This document shows, in pieces, positions 1 through 8,322 of a DNA stretch of 27,960 bases. The stretch comes from JAFDVL01 sp043736395 (lineage in GTDB: Bacteria; Acidobacteriota; Blastocatellia; RBC074). Both the position numbers and the translations under genes were made by a program. The stretch spans positions 1 through 27,960 of the forward strand of contig JAYTCQ010000350.1 of assembly GCA_043736395.1 (NCBI GenBank). The letters run 5' to 3'. The notes beneath the pieces are model-generated. The model was given only the letters and a program-made list of their open reading frames with translations. It did not search any database and was not told where the DNA came from. The first letter of the stretch is position 1, and each line of letters opens with the position of its first letter.

Positions 1-61
1 GGCGATGTTTGGTGTACTGTAGATTTTGTCTTCCACAGTGAACCATCTCATCGCCTTTTTT
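1..61 (+). terminator. Probable intrinsic terminator of an upstream transcript
   Basis: Bases 1-7 (GGCGATG) pair with 49-55 (CATCGCC). Further in, TGGT at 10-13 pairs with ACCA at 42-45, and ACTGT at 16-20 pairs with ACAGT at 35-39. The loop is 21-34. Six T residues follow at 56-61. This is the usual shape of a Rho-independent terminator with two small internal loops. The stem may extend upstream of the window, and the transcript it ends is not visible. Confidence 0.5.
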
Positions 62-219
62 GTGAAGCCCTCTCCTCATTTTTTGTCCGCACTATTGTTA
101 TAAGGACTGAGCTAGATAACTTTGATTCTGTATTACGTCAGGCATAGGCGCAGAATTTATTCGAGAAGATTTTTATTTACAATATTTAGCAACGCATAGA
201 TTGTTAGAGTTGTTAAGTT

Positions 220-453
220 ATGAAATGCATTTCCCCTAAAACATCTGAAGAACAACTCTCTCGTGTGTCTGCTGTTAATATCTTTTTTTATAATTTTACG
301 AATCACCGAGACTGGTCAAATACGAGCCAGAATGTGCAACAGCTCAAAGCGGATATTTTGTGGTTACAAGATCAACTCTCTCAGGAAATAGGAAAATTAG
401 AAGATACACAGAAAACCAGGAAGCGGTTTGAAAGTAGTCTGACAGAATTGTAG
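220..453 (+). CDS. Doubtful small ORF, hypothetical 77-aa protein
   Basis: This is an ATG-initiated frame of 77 codons that I do not recognise. Residues 35-70 are rich in Q, L, E and K and could form an amphipathic helix. There is no signal peptide and no cysteine motif. No clear Shine-Dalgarno precedes the ATG, and the surrounding bases 62-513 show nothing else that looks coding. It lies on the same strand as the HU-like gene 60 bases downstream, so it could be a small leader gene, but it may equally be non-coding. Confidence 0.25.
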   Translation: MKCISPKTSEEQLSRVSAVNIFFYNFTNHRDWSNTSQNVQQLKADILWLQDQLSQEIGKLEDTQKTRKRFESSLTEL

Positions 454-513
454 CTTGCGTTTTTGTCTTGTGCTGCAATTCTGATTGATGCGAAAAATGG
501 TGAAGGTTAAGGC

Positions 514-798
514 ATGAACAAGTCACATATAATTAATAAAATATCTCAGGATACAGGTGTTTCCAGAGTTCTCGCGGATCAGATGATTGATTCCTTCGTG
601 GCAGCTGTGATGAATTCACTCAAACGAGAGGAAAAAGTCAAAATTAAGGATTTTGGAAGCTGGGAAATCAGCCAACACAAACCCAGGAATGGCGTTAATC
701 CGAAAACCGGAGAACCGCTGACAATCAAAGCTAAAAAGCGTCCGCGGTTCACAGCAGGGAAAAGATTTAACAGAGTCCTCAACCGTGAGATTAATTAA
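514..798 (+). CDS. HU/IHF-family nucleoid DNA-binding protein
   Basis: This 94-residue protein has the full length of the bacterial histone-like family (PF00216). The N-terminal half (1-45) is the helical dimerisation region. The family signature begins at KDFGSWEI (about residue 45-52). The arm carries RNGVNPKTGEP (about 58-68), including the Asn-Pro pair that intercalates into DNA in HU and IHF, and the tail has FTAGKRFNRVLN. These proteins dimerise and bend DNA in the nucleoid. AAGG lies a few bases before the ATG. The gene appears monocistronic, with a strong hairpin about 140 bases downstream. HU versus IHF subunit cannot be decided from the sequence alone. Confidence 0.93.
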   Translation: MNKSHIINKISQDTGVSRVLADQMIDSFVAAVMNSLKREEKVKIKDFGSWEISQHKPRNGVNPKTGEPLTIKAKKRPRFTAGKRFNRVLNREIN

Positions 799-881
799 TC
801 CATTTCCTGCTGGAGATGCGGTTATGGAATTAAAGTTACAAGCCGAACCACACGGACGAAATATTAGATAATTAACAACAG

Positions 882-975
882 TGATGACCAATAGGAGTCG
901 GAAGGTCGGCAGTACTGGTGTGGTCATCATGGATACTCAGCTTCATCTGAACTCTGCACTTAGATGAAGCTGAGT
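882..975 (+). other. Two consecutive hairpins in the 799-1113 gap; second may be the HU-gene terminator
   Basis: The 315-base gap between the HU-like gene and the convergent amidohydrolase holds no gene. TGATGACCA (882-890) is the exact reverse complement of TGGTCATCA (921-929), enclosing 30 bases. Next, ACTCAGCTTCATCT (935-948) pairs perfectly with 962-975, extended by a G-T and an A-T pair to a 16-bp stem with a 9-base loop. Only four Ts follow shortly after, so it is a weak or Rho-assisted terminator, or part of a small structured RNA. Weaker hairpins occur at 1021-1037 and at 1090-1113, the latter directly after the amidohydrolase stop codon. Confidence 0.4.
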
Positions 976-1113
976 CGATTTTGAAGTGGGTGCAATCATT
1001 AAATGATGATTTTTTAAGCGATTCCAAGATTTGGAATTCGGCCTCCTGATTTTGTTTTAGTTTGAAATGCGGAAAATAATGTTTGCATCCACTTGAAAAT
1101 TAAATTTCAGGTG

Positions 1114-2352
1114 TCATTTTTTGATCATAGTTTTTTCCCATTTCTCACTGGCTCGTCCATTTAAATCCCACATCACATTACCGCCCATCCAGGTCATTTC
1201 GCAGGTAATTTTTTGCGAACCTTTCATCATCATCTTATCGGAGTCAATGAACCCAAAATCTCCGCGTTCCAGCTTAAAGACCGCAATATCAGCGGTCGCT
1301 CCAACACTTAAATGTCCATATTTTTCACGATGAATTTGTTTCGCCGGATTCCACGTAGATTTCAGGATGACTTCTTGCAATGACATCCCCAGATTCAGGA
1401 ATTTCGACATAACATTAAGAATATCTTTCATTCCCCCATTCATACTGTTGCCGTGTAAATCCGTCGAAATCGAATCCGGCACAAACCCCTGCTTCATCGC
1501 AGGGACGGCGTAGCGAAACACCAGGCTGCCGGCACCGTGCCCAACATCAAAAATAATGCCCCGTTTTTTCGCTTCGAAAAGATAGGGCTGGACCTTCCCC
1601 TGCGCGTCTAAGACGGGATCAAAGGGACGAAACATATGTGTATAAATGTCGCCAGGTCTTAATTTTTTCAAAAATAATTCTTCGTGCGGACGTTCGGGTT
1701 TTATGATACCGAAGTCAATCATGACTGGCAGATTGGCCAGGCGCCCGGCTTCGACGACGCGATCAACCGCCGTCCAATCGGGCTTGGAGTAATGCGCAGT
1801 TTTGAAGCCGACAATGATGTCAGGATATTTTTTGGCAAGTTCGGCAGCGCGCTCTGAGTTCATATCAGAAGTGTCTTGTTCAACCTGACCGCCTCCCATG
1901 CCTTGCCCGACAATATTCACAAATGCAAAAATGCGCGTTTTGGCGCGATCAATAATGCGTTGTTTGAAATCCTCGAAATTCGCCCAGCCTGAAGTCCCGG
2001 CATCGGCCATCGTAGTAATGCCGTTACGAAAACTGAAGCCGTCGGGCGAGATGCTTTGATCTCCGGTGAGGGCTTTCATGCCAGTTCCGGTGTAAGCATG
2101 AACGTGGATGTCCACTAAGCCCGGCGTGACATACAATCCAGTCAGGTCAATTACCTGTTTGGCAGTTGTTGGATTAATATTTTTTTCAACAGCAGCGATC
2201 ATGCCATTGGCAATAGCAATGTCGCGGCGTTCGTTAATTTGATTTTTGGGGTCAATGATTTGCCCATTTTTTAATAAAACATCGTATCTTGGCTGGGCAT
2301 TGACGGTAATAATAAAAGAGACAACTAGCAACGCTTTAAGCAGGTCGCGCAT
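1114..2352 (-). CDS. Secreted amidohydrolase/deacetylase-family metallohydrolase
   Basis: A 412-residue member of the amidohydrolase superfamily, close to the dihydroorotase-like amidohydrolase/deacetylase group (EF_0837/Atu3266 type). These enzymes remove acyl groups from amides or esters at a metal centre. The metal ligands are visible: H83 and H85 in GLVDIHVHA, K184 in VGFKTAH (the usual carbamylated lysine), H239 in THMF, H272 in GHGAGS and D298 in STDLHGN. An N-terminal hydrophobic segment ending in VNAQ (residues 6-20) reads as a signal peptide, so the enzyme is probably periplasmic, which is less usual for this group. The start at 2352 is chosen because AAGGAG sits 7 bases upstream and the signal peptide begins there. 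A longer frame reaching 2457 adds 35 unlikely residues. The substrate is unknown. Confidence 0.85.
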   Translation of the reverse strand: MRDLLKALLVVSFIITVNAQPRYDVLLKNGQIIDPKNQINERRDIAIANGMIAAVEKNINPTTAKQVIDLTGLYVTPGLVDIHVHAYTGTGMKALTGDQSISPDGFSFRNGITTMADAGTSGWANFEDFKQRIIDRAKTRIFAFVNIVGQGMGGGQVEQDTSDMNSERAAELAKKYPDIIVGFKTAHYSKPDWTAVDRVVEAGRLANLPVMIDFGIIKPERPHEELFLKKLRPGDIYTHMFRPFDPVLDAQGKVQPYLFEAKKRGIIFDVGHGAGSLVFRYAVPAMKQGFVPDSISTDLHGNSMNGGMKDILNVMSKFLNLGMSLQEVILKSTWNPAKQIHREKYGHLSVGATADIAVFKLERGDFGFIDSDKMMMKGSQKITCEMTWMGGNVMWDLNGRASEKWEKTMIKK

Positions 2353-2767
2353 CACACAACTCCTTGAAAGAATTTGATCATTTGATCTATGATCTAAGGT
2401 TAATTGAACTTCAAAATCAAGCTTATTAAGTTTACTCCTGCTGCATCCCTGCGCCAAGCAGGTTGAAGTAAAAAGGTTTAAGAGATAAGCCGTAAAGTAG
2501 CGATAATTAAAACAATTTATACAGGAAGGCGTTAATCTCTGGCGCCACTACCCATGATCCATTTCTTAGCGTATAATGAGAAATCTTGTTTACCGCCAGC
2601 TCTTGATAGTCAAGGATCAATCAATCGCACACCGTTATGATTTATCAAAGCGTTGCATTGAGTTGTGTGGGTTGAAAATGTTGCTGTTATTTCCGTATGC
2701 AATCGGAGGCAGTAATTGGTCCAATAGCAGTTCTTCGAGCTGCTCTTTATTATCTTGGAGATAATGC
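2353..2767. promoter_or_regulatory. Divergent spacer and structured bamA leader
   Basis: These 415 bases separate the amidohydrolase (-) from bamA (+). A TATAAT at 2572-2577 could be the -10 of a + promoter, but I see no good -35. Just before bamA, AGCAGTTC (2726-2733) pairs with GAGCTGCT (2737-2744), with one G-T pair. Then ATTATCT (2749-2755) pairs perfectly with AGATAAT (2759-2765) around TGG. The second hairpin contains the GGAG Shine-Dalgarno (2757-2760) of the ATG at 2768, so it could limit bamA translation. On the other side, TTTGATCA-like repeats at about 2373-2395 lie just upstream of the amidohydrolase start. An open frame at 2576-2764 looks spurious. Confidence 0.4.
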
Positions 2768-5725
2768 ATGCCCAAGCGCATTACCTTTGGTTTAGTTAGT
2801 CTTTTTATTTGTTTCTTTTCTCTCTCGGTTCTCGCTCAGCAGGAGGTGAACCAACAGGATGTGTTAGTCGAAGATGTCGAATTTCGCGGCAATCGTCGAA
2901 TTCCCAAAGATACGCTTTCTTACAGTGTGACCACCAAGAAGGGTGATCGTTTCAATCGCGCGCAAGCGCAACGCGATTTTGAAGCGGTTCTCAATCTTGG
3001 TTTTTTTGATCCCCTCAAAAGTCGTCTGCTGGAAGCCGACGGCCCGACCGGTGGTAAGGTTATTATCTTTGAAGTGAAAGAATATCCCATTATTCGTGAT
3101 TTGCAGTATCGCGGATTGAAGTCTGCCACCGAGAGCGAATTATTCACAAAATTTAAAGAACGCCGCGTTAGTGTCACCAAAGAAACGCAATTCGATCCCG
3201 GCAAAATCAACGGAGCAAAATTAGTGATCCGTGAAGCGTTGGCTGAGAAAGGTCACCCAGACGCTAAAGTTGAGATCGAAGTCGAAGAAATCTCTCAAAC
3301 GACAATTGCTTTGGTCTTTAATGTTGATGAAGGCCCTCGCGTTCGTATTAAAAGCATTACCTTTACGGGTGCCGAACCCAAATTCTCACAAAAACGATTG
3401 CGTGCCGCAATGAAGGTCGTGAAACAGGCGGGCTTGATTTCAACCTTCAAATCTCTGGACGTTTATTTTAAACCAAAACTGGAATACGACCTTGAAAATG
3501 TTCGTCAGTATTTAGGTTCAAAGGGTTATCTCAACGCCAAAATTGAAGAACCAAAAGTTGAACGTGTCGAGAATGTTGGTGGGGGAATTCCGATTTTCAC
3601 TCGCAAGGGGCCGGGGTTAAATATTACGGTTCCGATTGAGGTTGGTCGTCGTTATAAGGTGACTAAAGTTGAGGAGGAAGGCGTCACGCTTTTCCAGGCG
3701 GGAGTCGTAAGTTTGGTTTCAGGGCTGCGGGCTGGTGAATACGCGAACGCCGAAACAATTCGTAAGGGCATTTATGAAAAAGAAGGCATCAAAGGCCTTT
3801 ATGGTGATCGAGGATACATTAATGCCTCGGCTGAATTGGAACCGAAATTCACCGATAAAACTGACGAAGAAGGTGAAGTCGAATTTACGATTAAAGTTGA
3901 CGAGGGCAAGCAATATACGCTCCGACGTTTGGAATTTATCGGCAATACGAATACTCGTGATCGTGTCATGCGGCGTGAAGTGGTAATTAACGAAGGCGAC
4001 CCGTATAGCCGCCGTTATTGGGATTTATCGATTCTTCGCTTAAATCAATTGGGCTTATTTGACGAAATTAAAGAAAAAGATGCGATTACGCGGACAAATG
4101 ATCGTGAACAAACTGTCGATATTGATCTTCAGGTGAAAGAAAAAGGTCGCCAATCAATTAATTTGAATGGTGGCGTTTCCGGTTATCAGGGCAGCTTTTT
4201 TGGACTCAGTTATTCAACGAATAATTTATTGGGTTACGGCGAAACGCTTGATCTGAGTTTCCAGGGTGGTAATCGTCAGTCTCAGGTTTCGATTGGATTT
4301 ACGGAACCATATTTTCTGGGCAAAAGCATCAGCATGAGCGCAAGCATCTTTGCCTCAAAATATCAGTATCTGGGCGGCGGATTTTTTAATCAAAGCTCTT
4401 TATTACTGGCTCAGCAGAGTCAGTTGTTTGGATTGTCCAGTCTTAATGCTGACACGCTTTTCACGCAGCAAACATACGGCGGAACGGTGAATTTTTCCGC
4501 TCCGTTTGCTGCCTTTAACTTGAAGAAATATCCAAAACTTTCGCGCTTTGCCCGCCTTGGACTTTCTTACACAATCAGCGCGAACAAAACCATTGATCCT
4601 AAGATTAATCGTGACGCTGACCGCACCAATGACGTGGCTTCTTATGCCACGCCGAAAATCCTGACGAGTCGTGTCTCGCCATATTTTTCTTACAGCTCAC
4701 TGAATTCTTCACTGGATCCAACGATGGGAATGAGCGTTCAGGCGAACTTGCAGTTAGCTGGCGGTATTCTTGGTGGAGACGTTAACGTATTTTCTCCGAC
4801 GCTAGATTTTAAATATTTCCTTCCGGTGTTCCGTCGCCGATCAGAAAAGCCACACGTCATCGGAATGCATTTTTTAGGACAACATGCTTTAGCCTTCGGA
4901 AAACGTTTCAATGCGAACTCACTGGCATTTGTGGGCGGTGTACCGATTTACGAACGATTCTTCCTCGGCGGTGAATACGATATTCGCGGTTACAATGTCC
5001 GTTCAATTGCGCCGCTGGCAAGAATCGAACAATACCTTTCGACACGGAACGTCAAAGCGCAAATCGTTGATCCGGCTGACAGCACTAAACTGATTGATGC
5101 GCCAGCTGGATATATCGCGCCGAGCGCACTTCGTTCATTTACGTATGACGCGCCTGAAGGCGCTTGTGCGGGCGGAGCTTCAGCGACCTGTAATGTTATT
5201 AATAGTTCAGCGTATCCTTCGCCAATCGGTGGCGATACTTCGCTTGTCTATAACCTTGAATATCGTATTCCGATTTTGAGTGTTTTGTCAGTTGCGGCTT
5301 TCGCCGACGTTGGCTCTGTTTTTAACATGCGACGGTTCAAGGAAGATCAGGCAAGTATTACGAATTTCGTTGGTCAGCAGCTCAGCACATCAGTGACGCT
5401 GAATCCGGCAGGACGAGTGGCAACCGCTGAGGAATTAACGAACGCCGCCGGAAACGATGGAACTTTACCGCCTGGCTATCGTCAGGTAGCTTTATACGGT
5501 GATTCGCGTTCCTTTGACGTTGTGCGATTGAAGGCGATTACTAACGACAAAATCTTTTCCGACGTACGTGCATCCTTAGGTGCTGAAATTCGTGTTCAAG
5601 TGCCGATGCTGAACGTGCCGTTCCGTTTGATTTTTGCTTATAATCCAAACGCTAATGTTGGTCCGACCGCCATTTATTTAGAACGTCGTACCGCGATTAG
5701 ATTTGCGGTTGGTCGAACGTTCTAA
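2768..5725 (+). CDS. bamA: Outer-membrane protein assembly factor BamA
   Basis: BamA is the Omp85-family barrel that folds and inserts beta-barrel proteins into the outer membrane. This 985-residue protein has a signal peptide (1-24, ending SVLAQQ) and then serial POTRA domains. Recognisable POTRA starts are VEDVEFRGNRRIP near residue 36 and LRRLEFIGNTNTRDRV near 388. The C-terminal half is a 16-strand type barrel ending in the aromatic residue of AVGRTF. The loop-6 motif conserved in Omp85 proteins appears as IRGY at 739-742. The loop that follows carries the only two cysteines I find in the mature protein (C800 and C808), matching in position the loop-6 disulfide pair of E. coli BamA. It is longer than the E. 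coli protein (about 810 residues), partly through extra sequence in the POTRA region and barrel loops. GGAG lies 7 bases before the ATG. It heads the skp-lpxD-fabZ-lpxA block, the classic order in diderms. Confidence 0.97.
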   Translation: MPKRITFGLVSLFICFFSLSVLAQQEVNQQDVLVEDVEFRGNRRIPKDTLSYSVTTKKGDRFNRAQAQRDFEAVLNLGFFDPLKSRLLEADGPTGGKVIIFEVKEYPIIRDLQYRGLKSATESELFTKFKERRVSVTKETQFDPGKINGAKLVIREALAEKGHPDAKVEIEVEEISQTTIALVFNVDEGPRVRIKSITFTGAEPKFSQKRLRAAMKVVKQAGLISTFKSLDVYFKPKLEYDLENVRQYLGSKGYLNAKIEEPKVERVENVGGGIPIFTRKGPGLNITVPIEVGRRYKVTKVEEEGVTLFQAGVVSLVSGLRAGEYANAETIRKGIYEKEGIKGLYGDRGYINASAELEPKFTDKTDEEGEVEFTIKVDEGKQYTLRRLEFIGNTNTRDRVMRREVVINEGDPYSRRYWDLSILRLNQLGLFDEIKEKDAITRTNDREQTVDIDLQVKEKGRQSINLNGGVSGYQGSFFGLSYSTNNLLGYGETLDLSFQGGNRQSQVSIGFTEPYFLGKSISMSASIFASKYQYLGGGFFNQSSLLLAQQSQLFGLSSLNADTLFTQQTYGGTVNFSAPFAAFNLKKYPKLSRFARLGLSYTISANKTIDPKINRDADRTNDVASYATPKILTSRVSPYFSYSSLNSSLDPTMGMSVQANLQLAGGILGGDVNVFSPTLDFKYFLPVFRRRSEKPHVIGMHFLGQHALAFGKRFNANSLAFVGGVPIYERFFLGGEYDIRGYNVRSIAPLARIEQYLSTRNVKAQIVDPADSTKLIDAPAGYIAPSALRSFTYDAPEGACAGGASATCNVINSSAYPSPIGGDTSLVYNLEYRIPILSVLSVAAFADVGSVFNMRRFKEDQASITNFVGQQLSTSVTLNPAGRVATAEELTNAAGNDGTLPPGYRQVALYGDSRSFDVVRLKAITNDKIFSDVRASLGAEIRVQVPMLNVPFRLIFAYNPNANVGPTAIYLERRTAIRFAVGRTF

Positions 5726-5756
5726 CCACATATCAGTTGCTATGAGTTATCAGTCT

Positions 5757-5838
5757 GGCAGGTTTCGATGAGTAAGCCTGCCTGAGACCGTCCCCCGAAG
5801 AGCTTGAAACGCTCACCCGGTAAAGCAATCTTTGCCGG
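5757..5838 (+). other. Two hairpins between bamA and the first ompH gene
   Basis: GGCAGGTTT (5757-5765) pairs with AAGCCTGCC, ending at 5782, with one G-T pair. GTCT/AGAC outside the stem extends it across a 2-base bulge. CCGGTAAAG (5817-5825) pairs with CTTTGCCGG (5830-5838) around CAAT and is followed by ATATTTTG. The second could act as a leaky terminator or processing site that separates bamA expression from the chaperone and lipid A genes. Neither has a long T-run. Confidence 0.4.
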
Positions 5839-5865
5839 ATATTTTGATCTGGAGAAAATTGCTTT

Positions 5866-6513
5866 ATGAACTCTACCCTTAAACCAAATTGGTTAATTGC
5901 ACCTGTGCTGTTGCTGACCGTGACGGCAGCTTTTGCGCAGACTCCCGCACCAAGACCGGGGCAGGCTGCTCCAGCCGCCACTGCCGCTCCTGCCGGAGAA
6001 ATCCCCAAACCCAAAGTTGCTATTGTGACAGTCGAAGCTTTTCGTGAAGGCATTAACGAACTGAGAGCTTTGTATGTCAAATTGGAAGCTGAATTTGCGC
6101 CGCGCCGAACTGAACTTGAATCCATGAAAGCATCAGTGGATGAAAAGACAAATGTGCTGCAAACCAATAAGACGCTGACCGCCCAACAGTCCAGAAAGCT
6201 TCAGGACGATATTGAAGGGTTACGCAAAGAAGGAACGCGCAAGCTGGAAGATTATCAAAACGATGTCGCCAAACGCGAAGATGCCGTAACCGGAGAAACC
6301 TATAAGAAAGTTAATGATTTCTTATTGAAATACGTGGCAGACAAGAGCATTACGCTGGTCTGGAATACCGGGAAAATATTTGAGTCAGGCGTGATTCTTT
6401 ATATTGATCCTAAAGCAGACATTACCGATGATTTCGTGAAGGAATATAACAAAGCAAATCCCGGTCCGGCTGGTGCAGCGCAAAACGCCGCTCCTGCTCC
6501 CAAAAAACCTTAA
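5866..6513 (+). CDS. OmpH/Skp-family periplasmic chaperone, copy 1
   Basis: A 215-residue OmpH/Skp-like protein. In this family, trimers hold unfolded outer-membrane proteins in the periplasm on their way to BamA. The signal peptide is residues 1-25 (ends AAFAQ). An Ala/Pro-rich linker spans 26-47, the small beta core starts at VAIVTVEAF (about 51), and charged coiled-coil arms run from about 65 to 150. The second beta part has VILYIDPKADITDDFVKEYN near 185-204, the usual family ending, followed by another Ala/Pro-rich tail. GGAG lies about 11 bases before the ATG. Its position after bamA supports the role. It is longer than E. coli Skp (161 residues), mainly because of the low-complexity ends. 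Confidence 0.9.
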   Translation: MNSTLKPNWLIAPVLLLTVTAAFAQTPAPRPGQAAPAATAAPAGEIPKPKVAIVTVEAFREGINELRALYVKLEAEFAPRRTELESMKASVDEKTNVLQTNKTLTAQQSRKLQDDIEGLRKEGTRKLEDYQNDVAKREDAVTGETYKKVNDFLLKYVADKSITLVWNTGKIFESGVILYIDPKADITDDFVKEYNKANPGPAGAAQNAAPAPKKP

Positions 6514-6583
6514 CTCGCATTAATCATAATTCATACAAATTGAAATATTAGATCAATTTTTATTTAACCCCGAAGGAGAAATC

Positions 6584-7198
6584 ATGAAAAAAATCTTTTT
6601 TTTATGTAGCTTAATTAGTTTGTTAGCAGTTAGCGCGTTAGCGCAAACCCCGCGTCCAGGTGGAGCCGCCGCTGCCGCACCAACCGGTGGACAAGGCGCA
6701 GAAGGCAAAATTGCGGTTGTCAATTCATCAGCTTTTAATGCTGAGATTCTTGAATTACGTTCCAGGCTCGAAGCGCTTGGTGCAGAACTTGATCCCAAGC
6801 GGAAAGAGATCGAAAGCATTGCCAAGCAAACTGAAGACCTCAAAACAAAAGTTCAGGCGCAAGGCGGAACAGTGAATGAGCAAACCCGCGCTCAATGGAT
6901 TGAACAGGGACAGGAATTGGAAAAGAAAGACAAGCGCCTTCGCGAAGATTACGAAGCTCTTGTGCAAAAACGCATGGCCGACGTCGCCACTCCGGTTTAT
7001 ACCAAAATTTCTGACGCGCTCAGCAAATATGCGCAAGCCCGTGGTATCGCTATCGTTATTGATGGTGTAGCTGCTCAAAACGGACAACTTTTGCTCTATG
7101 CCTTACCTTCAACTGACATCACTACAGATTTCATCAAGGAATATAATAAGGCGAATCCTGGCGCAGCGGCTCCCGCACCCAAAGCTCCTGCCAAGTAA
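6584..7198 (+). CDS. OmpH/Skp-family periplasmic chaperone, copy 2
   Basis: A 204-residue paralogue of the preceding gene, with the same plan: signal peptide 1-20 (ending ALAQT), a short Pro/Ala-rich linker, core strand IAVVNSSAF near 45, coiled-coil arms from about 55 to 140, and the closing motif STDITTDFIKEYNKANPG followed by an Ala/Pro/Lys tail. The shared endings (ADITDDFVKEYNKANPG in copy 1) and adjacency point to tandem duplication followed by divergence. AAGGAG sits 6-7 bases before the ATG, a stronger ribosome site than copy 1 has. The two subunits could form separate or mixed trimers. Which client proteins each serves cannot be told from sequence. Confidence 0.9.
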   Translation: MKKIFFLCSLISLLAVSALAQTPRPGGAAAAAPTGGQGAEGKIAVVNSSAFNAEILELRSRLEALGAELDPKRKEIESIAKQTEDLKTKVQAQGGTVNEQTRAQWIEQGQELEKKDKRLREDYEALVQKRMADVATPVYTKISDALSKYAQARGIAIVIDGVAAQNGQLLLYALPSTDITTDFIKEYNKANPGAAAPAPKAPAK

Positions 7199-7221
7199 TT
7201 TCTATTTTTGATGCTAGATCA

Positions 7222-7260
7222 AGCAGTGAGTAGTAGCTAAAAAGTCTACTGCTCACTGCT
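7222..7260 (+). repeat. 15-bp inverted repeat between ompH copy 2 and lpxD
   Basis: AGCAGTGAGTAGTAG (7222-7236) pairs with CTACTGCTCACTGCT (7246-7260), with one G-T pair and a 9-base loop. TTTCGTTT follows, so it could end transcription from the chaperone genes or attenuate entry into lpxD. The arms are made of short AGTAGTGAG-like units, so it may be a low-complexity intergenic repeat. The lpxD start is only 18 bases beyond it, and no Shine-Dalgarno is evident in between. Confidence 0.45.
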
Positions 7261-7277
7261 TTCGTTTATAAGCCCTG

Positions 7278-8303
7278 ATGACCCTCGTTGAGCTTTCCAA
7301 TTTAATCGGGACACGATTGCAAGGTGACGCTGCATTGACAGTGGCGGGCGTTTCTTCGTTGAGTGAAACAGCAGCTTCAAAAGTCACTTTATTGGCTGAT
7401 GCCGCACGCCTCGCACAACTGGATTCATACACTTCGATAGCTTTTATCGTCCCTGAAAAATTAGCCAGCCACGACGCCTTAGCAAACAAGAATTTATTGA
7501 TTGCCAAAGATGCGAAGCTCGCCTTTGCCAGAGCGATCAATGTATTTCACGGACAACCTTCGCCGGTGCGCGGTGTGAGTGATGATCTAAAAATCGGGAA
7601 TAACTCAACGATTGGCGATGAGTGTTCAATCCATCCGCGTGTGACGATTGGCTCCGATTGCATCATTGGGAATCGCGTGACTTTACATCCCGGAGTAGTG
7701 CTGGGTGATCGCTGCTTTGTTGGAGATGATTCCGTAATTTTTCCAAACGTCTCAATTTATGACGACTCAGAAATTGGAGCGCGTTGCCGAATCCACAGCG
7801 GAGTCGTGATCGGCGCAGATGGATTCAGTTTTACGCCTGACGAAGCAGGACATCAATATAAACTCTGGCAAGTCGGCAAAGTGATTATTGAAGACGAGGT
7901 AGAGATCGGTGCGAACGTTTGTATAGACCGCGCCGGCTTTGGCGTTACGCGAATTAGCCACGGCGCAAAATTCGATAACCTGATTCAGATCGGGCATAAC
8001 TGTGAAATCGGAGAGGATAGCGTCGTCGCTGCCTTGACGGGTTTTTCGGGTGGCACTACAGTGGGGCGCAACGTCATCATCGCAGGGCAGGTCGGTACGA
8101 ATCAGCATATTCACATTGGCGATCGTGCGGTTGTGACTGCACGCGCAGGTGTGACGAAAAGCGTAGATGCGGGAGCCATTGTTGGTGGCTTACCCGTGCA
8201 GGATCATCGCAAATGGCGCAGGCTGCAAGCACTCATTGCGAAATTACCGGAACTATTTGAACGAGTGAAAATACTCGAAAAAGAAAGGGAAGAAAGTCTA
8301 TAG
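7278..8303 (+). CDS. lpxD: UDP-3-O-acylglucosamine N-acyltransferase LpxD
   Basis: LpxD transfers a hydroxyacyl chain from acyl-ACP to the 2-amino group of UDP-3-O-acylglucosamine, the third step of lipid A synthesis in the cytoplasm. The 341 residues match the family length. The N-terminal uridine-binding domain (1-100) includes TSIAFIVPE. A left-handed beta-helix of hexapeptide repeats follows (about 105-290: IGNNSTIGD, IGSDCIIGN and so on). GADGFSF at 179-185 is family-typical, and H240 in QIGHNCEIG matches the catalytic histidine (H239 in E. coli). The C-terminal helix (310-341) is charged. The ATG at 7278 starts the conserved N-terminal sequence despite a weak ribosome site. fabZ begins 19 bases after the stop, across a short direct repeat AGTCTATAG x2 that includes the stop codon. 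Confidence 0.97.
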   Translation: MTLVELSNLIGTRLQGDAALTVAGVSSLSETAASKVTLLADAARLAQLDSYTSIAFIVPEKLASHDALANKNLLIAKDAKLAFARAINVFHGQPSPVRGVSDDLKIGNNSTIGDECSIHPRVTIGSDCIIGNRVTLHPGVVLGDRCFVGDDSVIFPNVSIYDDSEIGARCRIHSGVVIGADGFSFTPDEAGHQYKLWQVGKVIIEDEVEIGANVCIDRAGFGVTRISHGAKFDNLIQIGHNCEIGEDSVVAALTGFSGGTTVGRNVIIAGQVGTNQHIHIGDRAVVTARAGVTKSVDAGAIVGGLPVQDHRKWRRLQALIAKLPELFERVKILEKEREESL

Positions 8304-8322
8304 AGTCTATAGGCTTACGTTT

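Noticed and set aside
2576..2764. 62-codon open frame before bamA
   Set aside because: No ribosome site, no family resemblance, and it covers the structured bamA leader. It is more likely untranslated.
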